Below, piece after piece: positions 38,259 to 45,615 of a DNA stretch of 64,000 nucleotides. Source of the stretch: Blastococcus sp. VKM Ac-2987 (GTDB lineage Bacteria; Actinomycetota; Actinomycetes; Mycobacteriales; Geodermatophilaceae); assembly GCF_026967805.1 (NCBI RefSeq), contig NZ_JAPVBG010000003.1, forward strand, positions 372,001 through 436,000, read 5' to 3'. The stretch's first letter is position 1; each line of letters opens with the position of its first letter. A program made the position numbers and the translations under genes. The notes beneath the pieces were generated by a model, which searched no databases, had not been told where the DNA came from, and worked only from the letters and a program-made list of their open reading frames with translations.

Positions 38259-39287
38259 TCAGGCCCAGCGGGTGGTGAGCCGGACGCTGCTGCCGTGTGC
38301 ATCTCGGCGCAGTGCCACGTGGTCGCACAGCTGGCGGGCCAGCCACAGCCCCATCCCGCCGGCCGACAGGTCTTCGCCGTGCGCGGGCCCGTACCCGGCG
38401 AAGGGGTCGGCCGGGCCGGTTCCGGCGTCGCTGATGGTGCACACCAGCTGACCCGGCGCGGTCCACAGCCGCAGGCTGACCGGTTGGTGGCCGTGCCGGA
38501 CGGCGTTGGAGGTCATCTCGTCGACGGCGAGCTGGAAGTCCTCCAGCAGGTCATCTGGTCCGGCGACCATGCTCAGGTGACGGCGGATGGTCCGTCGGAG
38601 CCCGATGAAGTCGGTGACGTCGTCGGCGGCCAGAGCCGGCGGCGTGCGCTCCAACGGCTCGTCGGGCACCGGCAGGCCGGCCAGGTAGGTCACCGGGTCG
38701 ACGTAGTCGCCGTTCGTCGCCCGGCCGGCGCGGCTGACCAGCTGCGGGTGGGTGTGCCTGGCGGTGGCCAGCAGCGGCTCGGGCAGGTCGGTGCTGAACA
38801 AGCACAACCCCCACAGCGGTGCGGGCGCGAATGCGGCATTGATGACCGCCTCGTAGCGCTGCCACTCGGTCCAGTCAGCGACGGTGGTGCCGAAGTCCAC
38901 CTCGCCGACGACCCGGATCCGCTGGCCGTCGCCCGCCTGTTCACCGAGTCCGCGGAACGTGGTGATCGCCGTCGGCGTGCGTGCGCGGTAGAGGGCGTGC
39001 CGCTCGAGCACCAGGACCAGGGGGTGGTTCCCGACCGCGTCGTGGAGGGCGGCGGTGGCTTCCGGACTGGCAGCGATCACCGCGCCGTCACCGGCGGCCA
39101 GGCCCTCGAGCAGGAACGGGGCGGCGAGGTCGACCAGGTCCTCGGCCGAGTCGTAGAGCAGCGCGTCATGCCGGAAATCCGGCACCGCGCACCCGCCCGG
39201 CCCGGCGCCGGTCGTGCTGCCGTGCCGGTCGGCGTCCCCCGTGTGTTCGAGGCCCAACGCGTCCAACCCCCATGTCGTGCCGCTCAC
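38259..39287 (-). CDS. MEDS-domain anti-sigma factor / serine kinase
   Basis: 342 residues. An N-terminal MEDS (DcmR-like) sensory domain (FRHDALLYDSAEDLVDLAAPFLLEGLAAGDGAVIAA) is followed by a GHKL ATP-binding domain of RsbW type (LAVDEMTSNAVRHGHQPVSLRLW, then DAGTGPADPF and GGMGLWLARQLCDHV). Such proteins sequester sigma factors or phosphorylate their antagonists. The frame is open further upstream; GTG at 39287 is chosen as the first plausible start, with TACCGT (TANNNT) about 28 nt earlier. Convergent with the SpoIIE phosphatase. Confidence 0.82.
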   Translation of the reverse strand: MSGTTWGLDALGLEHTGDADRHGSTTGAGPGGCAVPDFRHDALLYDSAEDLVDLAAPFLLEGLAAGDGAVIAASPEATAALHDAVGNHPLVLVLERHALYRARTPTAITTFRGLGEQAGDGQRIRVVGEVDFGTTVADWTEWQRYEAVINAAFAPAPLWGLCLFSTDLPEPLLATARHTHPQLVSRAGRATNGDYVDPVTYLAGLPVPDEPLERTPPALAADDVTDFIGLRRTIRRHLSMVAGPDDLLEDFQLAVDEMTSNAVRHGHQPVSLRLWTAPGQLVCTISDAGTGPADPFAGYGPAHGEDLSAGGMGLWLARQLCDHVALRRDAHGSSVRLTTRWA

Positions 39288-39382
39288 GCTCGGTAGGCGC
39301 GGCTCCGGTCTACGGTAGCTGCGGTTTCGGTACGAGCCACCGGGGAGATGGGCTGTGTCGTCGTGCGACACGAGTGGCGGGC

Positions 39383-39724
39383 CTAGGGCTGAAGTTGCTC
39401 CGTGTCGCCGGTGAGCCACTCCGGGATGACGATGCGGGCGTCGTCTCGCGGCTCGGCCTGGTGCTCGAGCACCCTGCCCTTCAGCTGCCGAACGGTCTCC
39501 GGCGCCGGGTCGCCGGCGGCCAGTGCAGAGCTGACGAAGTCCGCCGGCCGCTGCTCGCGAAGAAGTCGCCGCAGGGAGAGCGGGCCTCGGTGTCGTTCAG
39601 GGGCGGGACCCGACCCCTGTAGCCGCTGCTCAAGCGACCTGATCTCGGCCTTCGTCCCGGCCCGACGCGCACTCGGACCGAGTGCCTCCGGCGATGCCCG
39701 GCGCTCCGCGGGCGAACGGCTCAC
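39383..39724 (-). CDS. Hypothetical protein
   Basis: 113-residue open frame, GTG start: SRSPAERRASPEALG, then AEIRSLEQRLQG and ADFVSSALAAGDPAPETVRQLKGRVLEHQ...ARIVIPEWLTGDTEQLQP. The last third has normal codon bias for this genome, the first part less. No family recognised. It may be a real small gene or the end of a decayed one in this disturbed region. Confidence 0.4.
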   Translation of the reverse strand: MSRSPAERRASPEALGPSARRAGTKAEIRSLEQRLQGSGPAPERHRGPLSLRRLLREQRPADFVSSALAAGDPAPETVRQLKGRVLEHQAEPRDDARIVIPEWLTGDTEQLQP

Positions 39725-39846
39725 ACGGACGTGCGCTGCGGGGCGGAGCCGCGTGGCAACTGAATGGTGGGATCAGAGAGCCATGGAATGGGGCTCGATG
39801 TCGAGCGGTCCGTGCCTCTCGGCGGGCCGACTGAGCACTCCGACGG

Positions 39847-39995
39847 TGGTGGGTGTCGGCGAAGTTGACGCCGGCGGCGGAGACGTCGTAGAGCTGCTGC
39901 CCGGGGCCGGCCTCCGGCTCCGGGATGTCGACGACGTCGAGGACCTCGGGCCCGCCGAAGCGGTGATCTGCACAGCGCGCATGCGGGTGAGGCTA
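39847..39995 (-). pseudogene. Decayed 5' fragment of a quinone oxidoreductase gene (copy C)
   Basis: The minus strand keeps the leaderless promoter (TAGCCT 39995-39990, 7 nt, ATG 39982) and reads MRAVQIT, then one missing base shifts the frame; the restored frame is FGGPEVLDVVDIPEPEAGPGQQLYDVSAAGVNFADTHH. It ends at about codon 45, and unrelated sequence follows. It lies ~280 bp upstream of the beta-amylase and in the same orientation as copy D on the other side. The rest of 39725-40270 shows no gene. Confidence 0.85.
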
Positions 39996-40270
39996 GGGCC
40001 CTGGGCGCAGGGCAGTTCTCCTCGGGCTGGCGGGCGTCGCTTGACGCGGGTATCCGCTGCAGCCAGCGGGCGAAGATGCCCGACCCACTGCATGTGCAGA
40101 CCTCGAGGTCGGGCGTCCGTGGATCTTGGGGCTGAGCGAGGCCCATCATGCGCAGGGGCGAGGTCTGCGGCCCGCTCAGGACCGCGAGTCGGGCAGGACA
40201 CGCCGGGAAGACGTATTAGACCGGAGACTGAACCGCAGCCCGGCGCGAGAGGCTGGCAGGGTGTCCGGGT

Positions 40271-41722
40271 GTGAGACACGTCACAGTCACGTTCGCCGTC
40301 CTGAGCTTGCTCCTCGCCGGCGCCAGCGGCGCCCAGGCCACTCCTGCGGACGGCCCGGTCCCCCCCGGGCCTGTGGCGCTGGACAACCCGGAGTTCACCG
40401 CGAACGTCATGGCACCGCTGAAGGTGACCGACTGGGCGACGTTCGAAGCCGACCTCGAGACCGTGGCCGCCTATGGCGTGGACGCCGTCAGCGTCGACGT
40501 GTGGTGGGGCGACGTCGAGGGTGTGGCCGACAACCAGTTCGACTGGAGCTACTACGACCAGGTCTTCGACGTGATCACGTCCAAGGGCCTGGACCTGGCG
40601 CCGATCCTGTCGTTCCACCAGGCCGGCGGCAACGTCGGAGACGACTACACGAGCCTGCTGCCGTCGTGGCTGTGGCCCAAGTACGCGGATGTCACCTACC
40701 GCGGCATCGAGCTCGGCGCGACGGGACTCCAGCACCAGAGCGAGCAGGGGAACCACAGCGCCGAGAGCGTGCAGGGCTGGGCCGACCAGCTGGTCATGGA
40801 CGAGTACCGCGACTTCACCGAGGCGTTCGAGCAGCAGTACGGGGACGTCTATGCCGACGAGGTGATCGAGATGAACGTCTCCCTCGGCCCGTCCGGCGAG
40901 TTGAGGTACCCCTCCTACAACCAGCACGACGAGGGCACTGGCTACCCGACCCGGGGTGCACTGCAGGCCTACTCCCCGCTGGCCGTGCAGGACCTCCGCA
41001 GCCAGATGCTGCACCGGTACGGCTCCCTGGAAGCGATCAACGCCGCCTGGGGGACCCACCTCGCGTCGGTGCAGGAGATCACCCCGCCGGAGGACGCCGA
41101 CGCCTTCTTCGCCGGCCTGGACTACCTGGACACGCAGTACGGCCGCGACTTCGTGGACTGGTACAACGGCTCGCTCGTCGAGCACGGCGAGCGCGTGCTG
41201 TGGGCGGTCATCGACGCCCTCGGCGAGGACTTCCCCGATGCCGACATCGGCTACAAGGTGCCGGGGATTCACTGGTCGATGACCAACCCCGCCCATCCGC
41301 GGGCCGCAGAGGTGACCACCGGCCTGATCCAGACGAGCATCGACCTCGACTCCTGGAAGACCGGGCACGGCTACCAGCGGGTCGTCGAGCTGGCCAACCG
41401 GTTCGACGGCGGCCCCCGCGAGGTGGTCATGCACTTCACCGCGCTCGAGATGGACGACGACCCGGGGGAGCCCGCCTACTCGCTGGCGCAGACCTTGGTC
41501 GGCTGGATCGGCGACTACGCCTACCGCGCCGGCGTCGAGCTCAAGGGCGAGAACGCGCTCGCCGGCGGCGTCACGTCCGACGAGGGCTGGGACAACATCA
41601 ACGAGGCCTTCGAGATGTGGGGCTACCTCGGGCTGACCGTGCTTCGCATCGGTGACGTGTCCACGGGCACCGGGGCAGATCGATATGCGAAGTTCATCGC
41701 GACGTACAACCCCGACATCTGA
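40271..41722 (+). CDS. Secreted beta-amylase, glycoside hydrolase family 14
   Basis: 483-residue exo-acting enzyme that releases maltose from starch. Signal peptide of about 23 residues (RHVTVTFAVLSLLLAGASGAQA), so secreted. GH14 marks: DVWWGDVEG, LSFHQAGGNVGDD, catalytic acid Glu210 in SLGPSGELRYPSY, PGIHWSMTNPAHPRAAE and catalytic base Glu427 in KGENALAGG. Plant and Bacillus enzymes have HQCGGNVGD; here the Cys is Ala. No starch-binding domain follows. Bacterial GH14 genes are uncommon. It is framed on both sides by same-orientation qor 5' fragments, which suggests acquisition by recombination. Confidence 0.92.
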   Translation: MRHVTVTFAVLSLLLAGASGAQATPADGPVPPGPVALDNPEFTANVMAPLKVTDWATFEADLETVAAYGVDAVSVDVWWGDVEGVADNQFDWSYYDQVFDVITSKGLDLAPILSFHQAGGNVGDDYTSLLPSWLWPKYADVTYRGIELGATGLQHQSEQGNHSAESVQGWADQLVMDEYRDFTEAFEQQYGDVYADEVIEMNVSLGPSGELRYPSYNQHDEGTGYPTRGALQAYSPLAVQDLRSQMLHRYGSLEAINAAWGTHLASVQEITPPEDADAFFAGLDYLDTQYGRDFVDWYNGSLVEHGERVLWAVIDALGEDFPDADIGYKVPGIHWSMTNPAHPRAAEVTTGLIQTSIDLDSWKTGHGYQRVVELANRFDGGPREVVMHFTALEMDDDPGEPAYSLAQTLVGWIGDYAYRAGVELKGENALAGGVTSDEGWDNINEAFEMWGYLGLTVLRIGDVSTGTGADRYAKFIATYNPDI

Positions 41723-41833
41723 CGACGCGGCGGCGGTGTCACCGCCGGGTGGAACCGGCAGTTCCCTGTGCTGGCGCAGAGAGCTGCGGCCGCCCGGCGG
41801 TGGGGTAGCCGCCACAGCAGCCCACGGCCCGCC

Positions 41834-41962
41834 TCAGGTCAGTTGGGAGACAGCCGCTGGTGGGTGTCGGCGAAGTTGACTCCTGCGGCGGAGGCGTCGT
41901 AGAGCTTCTGCTCCGGACCGGCCTCCGGCTCCGGGACGTCGACGACGTCGAGGACCTCCGGC
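41834..41962 (-). pseudogene. Decayed 5' fragment of a quinone oxidoreductase gene (copy D)
   Basis: Reads PEVLDVVDVPEPEAGPEQKLYDASAAGVNFADTHQRLSPN then TGA on the minus strand, with the first ~10 codons lost. By eye it differs from copy C at 9 of ~103 aligned bases. The stop and following TCAGGTCAGT-type end are shared with copy B, so the unit has a defined far end. The break on the promoter side is about 8 bp from the stop of the XRE regulator gene. Confidence 0.85.
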
Positions 41963-41969
41963 GCCCAGG

Positions 41970-42866
41970 TCAGGGCTGGTCGGCTGCTGGAGCCGCCTGT
42001 CCGGCCGCCGAGGACGTCGCCTGGGTCGCCGCCCAGCTCGCCAGCACCTTCAAGCCGTCCTCCGACGCCGACCCGGGGACCGCCGTGTAGATGGTCAGGC
42101 GGAGGTCCGAGCGGTCCTCGGCGGGCAGCGCCAGGGTGCAGTAGCCGAGGGCGAGCGCGCCGACGACGGGGTGGTGGAACTGCTTGGTGCCGTCGTGGTG
42201 GATGCGCACGTCGTGGGCGGCCCAGCGGGTGCGGAACTCATCGCTCACCGTCGAGAGCTCCCCGACGAGCTCGCGCAGGTGCGTGTCGTGCGGCCGGCGG
42301 CCGGCCTCGGCGCGGAGCAGGGCGGCGGTGATGGTCGCCGCGCCCTCCCAGTCCTGGTAGAAGTCGCGCGACCTGCGGTCGAGGAACTGGAAGCGAGCGA
42401 AGTTCGCCCGCTGCCGCGGGTCGTCGAACATCGGCGAGTGCAGCGCCCGACCCAGGGTGTTGGCGGCGAGGATGTCGAGCCGGCCGTCGGCGACGAACGC
42501 GGCCGACCCGGTCATCGTGTCCAGCATCCACTGCACGCGTGGCTGGAGCTGCGCCCTGCTGCGGCGCTGCGGCGCACGGGTCGGACGGGCGGCGCGCGCC
42601 AGGTCGAACAGGTACGTCCGCTCGGCGTCGTCGAGCTGCAGTGCCCGGGCGACGGCCACGAGCACGTCCTCGGAGACGCCGCTGATGTGCCCCTTCTCCA
42701 GCCGGGTGTACCAGTCGGTGCTCACCCCGGCGAGGACGGCGACCTCTTCGCGGCGCAGCCCTGGTACGCGTCGTCGTCCGCCGCCGGGGAGCAGCCCTGC
42801 CTGCTCGGGGGTGATCCGGGCGCGCCGGCTCGTGAGGAAGCCCCGGATGTCCGCGCGGTTGTCCAC
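41970..42866 (-). CDS. XRE-family regulator with MmyB-like ligand domain
   Basis: 298 residues. N-terminal HTH ([49 protein letters not shown]) and the MmyB-like C-terminal domain ([33 protein letters not shown]). These regulators usually sit opposite an oxidoreductase gene and control it, as here: the alcohol dehydrogenase starts 136 bp away on the other strand. GTG start at 42866. Likely repressor or ligand sensor; ligand unknown. Confidence 0.9.
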   Translation of the reverse strand: MDNRADIRGFLTSRRARITPEQAGLLPGGGRRRVPGLRREEVAVLAGVSTDWYTRLEKGHISGVSEDVLVAVARALQLDDAERTYLFDLARAARPTRAPQRRSRAQLQPRVQWMLDTMTGSAAFVADGRLDILAANTLGRALHSPMFDDPRQRANFARFQFLDRRSRDFYQDWEGAATITAALLRAEAGRRPHDTHLRELVGELSTVSDEFRTRWAAHDVRIHHDGTKQFHHPVVGALALGYCTLALPAEDRSDLRLTIYTAVPGSASEDGLKVLASWAATQATSSAAGQAAPAADQP

Positions 42867-43002
42867 CCGATCGACGCTACGTCGCTGCGCCGGTGGAGGG
42901 AGGTCGAGCTTCTACCCCCCACAAACCCGCCCTCCCACCCGAGGGCTCCAACGCGTTCCGTGGGTCCGACACCCGTCCAGACCACGTCGCGAGGAGCACC
43001 CC

Positions 43003-44043
43003 ATGCACGTCAACGCCTACGCCGCCCCCGCCGCCGGCCAGCCCCTGGCCCCCACCACCATCGAACGCCGCCCGGTCGGCGCGAACGACGTCCTCATCGA
43101 GATCGAGTACGCCGGTATCTGCCACTCCGACATCCACACCGTCAGCGGCGAGTGGGGGCCGCAGCCGTTCCCCGTCGTCCCCGGCCACGAGATCGTCGGC
43201 CTCGTCACCGAGGTCGGCGCCGAGGTCACGGGCCACCGGGTCGGCGACCGGGTCGGCGTCGGCTGCATGGTCAACTCCTGCGGCGAGTGCGCCAACTGCC
43301 GGGCCGGCGACGAGCAGTACTGCGTACAGGGCATGGTGCCCACGTACGCCGGCACCGACCGCGACGGCAGCACGACCCAGGGCGGCTACTCCACCCACGT
43401 CGTCGTCGACGCCGGCTACCTCCTGCGCGTGCCGGCCGGCATCGACCCGGCCGCAGCCGCGCCGTTGCTGTGCGCCGGCATCACCACCTACTCGCCGCTG
43501 CGCCGCTGGGGCGCCGGGCCCGGCAAGCGCGTCGCCGTCGTCGGACTGGGCGGGCTGGGCCACATGGCCGTCAAGCTGGCTCACGCCATGGGCGCCGGGG
43601 TGACGGTGCTGTCGCAGTCGCTGAAGAAGCAGGAGGACGGCCTGCGGCTGGGTGCCGACGCCTACTTCGCCACCAGCAACCCGGAGGCATTCACCGAGCT
43701 GGCCGGCCGGTTCGACCTCGTCCTCAACACCGTGAGCGCGGCGATCGACGTCGACGCCTACCTGTCGCTGCTGGCGGTGGACGGCGCGCTGGTCAACGTC
43801 GGCGCACCGGCCGAGCCGCTGAGCCTCGACGTGATGTCGCTGATCAGCGGGCGGCGCACGTACGCCGGCTCGATGATCGGCGGGATCGCCGAGACCCAGG
43901 AGATGCTCGACTTCTGCGCGGAGCACGGCATCGGCGCGGAGGTCGAGATCATCCCTGCCGCAAAGGTGAACGAGGCCTACGAGCGCGTGCTGGCCTCCGA
44001 CGTCCGCTACCGGTTCGTCATCGACGCGTCCACCCTGCGGTGA
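43003..44043 (+). CDS. Zinc-dependent NAD(P) alcohol dehydrogenase (CAD/AdhC-like)
   Basis: 346-residue MDR enzyme that interconverts alcohols and aldehydes. Catalytic zinc ligands Cys40 and His62 with Glu63 (GICHSDIH...GHE), structural zinc cysteines 93, 96, 99 and 107 ([16 protein letters not shown]), nucleotide motif [15 protein letters not shown]. The sequence is close to cinnamyl-alcohol-dehydrogenase-type broad-range aldehyde reductases. ATG at 43003 follows GAGGAGC. The divergent XRE/MmyB regulator is its likely controller. Confidence 0.92.
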   Translation: MHVNAYAAPAAGQPLAPTTIERRPVGANDVLIEIEYAGICHSDIHTVSGEWGPQPFPVVPGHEIVGLVTEVGAEVTGHRVGDRVGVGCMVNSCGECANCRAGDEQYCVQGMVPTYAGTDRDGSTTQGGYSTHVVVDAGYLLRVPAGIDPAAAAPLLCAGITTYSPLRRWGAGPGKRVAVVGLGGLGHMAVKLAHAMGAGVTVLSQSLKKQEDGLRLGADAYFATSNPEAFTELAGRFDLVLNTVSAAIDVDAYLSLLAVDGALVNVGAPAEPLSLDVMSLISGRRTYAGSMIGGIAETQEMLDFCAEHGIGAEVEIIPAAKVNEAYERVLASDVRYRFVIDASTLR

Positions 44044-44073
44044 CCTCGATGGCGGACCGGGCCGGCTGCTGGC

Positions 44074-44871
44074 TCATCGCGGGGTCATCCGGAAGACGGG
44101 CCAGCCGATCTCGGTGCGCCAGGCGTCCGGATCGGGGGTGTCGCGTGGCCCGACGAGGTAGATCTCCCGCACCGGGCCGGCCACGGCCAGTGCGTTGGCC
44201 ACCACCCAGGTCCCGAGTTCGCCGTAGGTGACGTCGATGTCGTCGTGCTCGCCGGCGTGGGTGGTGACGGCGAGCTCGACGGCCGGCAGGGTGACCGGGT
44301 GCACCCGGCCGCTGCGTGGCGGTTCCGCCGTCGGGCGGTACACGAGGAGGTGCCCGCGGCCGTCCTCGAACAGCGCGTTGTCGTAGAGCCCGCCCGGAGC
44401 GCCGGTCGGCTGGCGGACCACGGCGTCCAGCTCGGCCATGGCGCCGGCGTACCAGCCGAGCACCTCCTCGTGCGCCACGTCGTCCTCGACCGCGGCCACC
44501 GTCGTCGCCGGGACCGCGCGGAGCTCGACGTCCAACGGGGCCGGATCCGGCCGGAGCAGCCGGCGCAGCGACGCCACCGCGGAGCGGGTCCGATCGAGCT
44601 CTGCCTCGAGCCGCTGCAGGTGGTCGGCCACGAGGGTGGCCCGGGCACCCGGGTCAGGGGAGCGCAGGATGCGCTGGACGTCGGGCAGGGGGACGTCGAG
44701 CTCCCGCAGCCGGTGGATGACCTGGGCGGTCGGGATCTGATCTGCGCTGTAGTAGCGGTACCCGGTCGTGGAGTCCACCGCAGCGGGCTCCAGCAGGCCG
44801 GCGTCGTGGTACCGGCGCAGCGTGCGCACGCTGAGGTGGGTCAGCCGGGAGAACTCGCCGATCGCCAGCAT
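44074..44871 (-). CDS. MerR-family regulator with GyrI-like effector domain
   Basis: 265 residues. N-terminal MerR headpiece (MLAIGEFSRLTHLSVRTLRRYHDAGLLEPAAVDSTTGYRYYSADQI), a coiled dimerisation helix and a C-terminal GyrI/AraC-effector-like ligand domain (VELRAVPATTVAAVEDDVAHEEVLGWYAGAMAELD), as in BmrR-type activators. ATG at 44871 is used because an earlier in-frame start only adds a tail over the operator region. Divergent from an SnoaL-like gene; two inverted repeats lie between them. Confidence 0.88.
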   Translation of the reverse strand: MLAIGEFSRLTHLSVRTLRRYHDAGLLEPAAVDSTTGYRYYSADQIPTAQVIHRLRELDVPLPDVQRILRSPDPGARATLVADHLQRLEAELDRTRSAVASLRRLLRPDPAPLDVELRAVPATTVAAVEDDVAHEEVLGWYAGAMAELDAVVRQPTGAPGGLYDNALFEDGRGHLLVYRPTAEPPRSGRVHPVTLPAVELAVTTHAGEHDDIDVTYGELGTWVVANALAVAGPVREIYLVGPRDTPDPDAWRTEIGWPVFRMTPR

Positions 44872-44889
44872 GCGTGCACTGTGCACCCT

Positions 44890-44934
44890 CTCCCCAGGGG
44901 AGGGTCCAGCGCTTGCCCCTCCCGCATCGGGAGG
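44890..44934. promoter_or_regulatory. Two MerR-type operators between divergent genes
   Basis: CTCCCCAGGGGAG (44890-44902) faces the merR gene, and CCTCCCGCATCGGGAGG (44918-44934) faces the SnoaL gene. For the latter, TTGCCC (44913-44918) and CACCGT (44938-44943) are separated by 19 bp with the palindrome between them. That is the overlong spacer typical of MerR-activated promoters. Confidence 0.65.
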
Positions 44935-44949
44935 CCGCACCGTGAGGAC

Positions 44950-45303
44950 ATGACCTCACCGACCAGCATCCAGCCCGACCAGCTCCCCGTGATGATCCGG
45001 GGCTACCTCGCCGCGCACGACGCCGGCGACGCGGACACCGCGCTCCGCGCGTTCACGCCCACCGCCGTGGTCGTCGACGACGGCATCACCTACCGCGGGA
45101 CCGAGGAGATCCGGCGCTTCCTGGCCAAGGCCGGGGCCGAGTTCACGTACACCAGCACCCTCGTCGCCGCGGAGCGCTCCGACGACGCGCACTGGGTCGC
45201 CACCAAGCATCTGGAGGGCGACTTCCCTGGTGGCGTCGTCGACCTGCGCTACCGCTTCGCGATGGACGGCGACCTCGTCGCGGAGCTCGTCATCGCGCCG
45301 TGA
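44950..45303 (+). CDS. SnoaL/NTF2-like protein
   Basis: 117 residues with the SnoaL_2 pattern: MIRGYLAAHDAGDADTALRAFTPTAVVVDDGITYRGTEEIRRFLAKAGAEFTYTST, then LEGDFPGGVVDLRYRFAMDGDLVAELVIAP. Probable small-molecule binding or isomerase-type protein; reaction unknown. ATG follows GTGAGGAC and the MerR-type promoter, so it is the likely target of the divergent regulator. 45304-45615 downstream holds no clear gene, only an AT-richer stretch (45510-45570) with TACCTT at 45564-45569, a possible promoter for the next gene. Confidence 0.8.
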   Translation: MTSPTSIQPDQLPVMIRGYLAAHDAGDADTALRAFTPTAVVVDDGITYRGTEEIRRFLAKAGAEFTYTSTLVAAERSDDAHWVATKHLEGDFPGGVVDLRYRFAMDGDLVAELVIAP

Positions 45304-45615
45304 CGACCGCGGCGTCGTCGTCGTCGGCGTGCGCGGGACGGGCCGCGCTGCGGGTGCAGATGAGGTCGACGACCGTCATCCGACGGATGTGCGTGGCCCG
45401 GCGACCGGTGAGCCTGTCGGCATTGGCTTCGGACCAGGACGGCCCGTCCTCGACAGCGCACAGCAGGGAGCCGGTGACCCGCCGGACGGCGGCCGCGAGC
45501 GACCCGCCATATCAGAACCGGAGACCTCGTATCGGACCTATACCTGGTTGTCCCGCGCCCACTACCTTGCCGTCGTCGAGGAGGGCGCGCGGCAGCCGGA
45601 CGGTGGTGGGCGCAG

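Noticed and set aside
45304-45615. A plus-strand frame after the SnoaL-like gene
   Set aside because: Ser/Arg/Pro-rich shadow composition; the stretch is better read as the promoter region of the LAL regulator.
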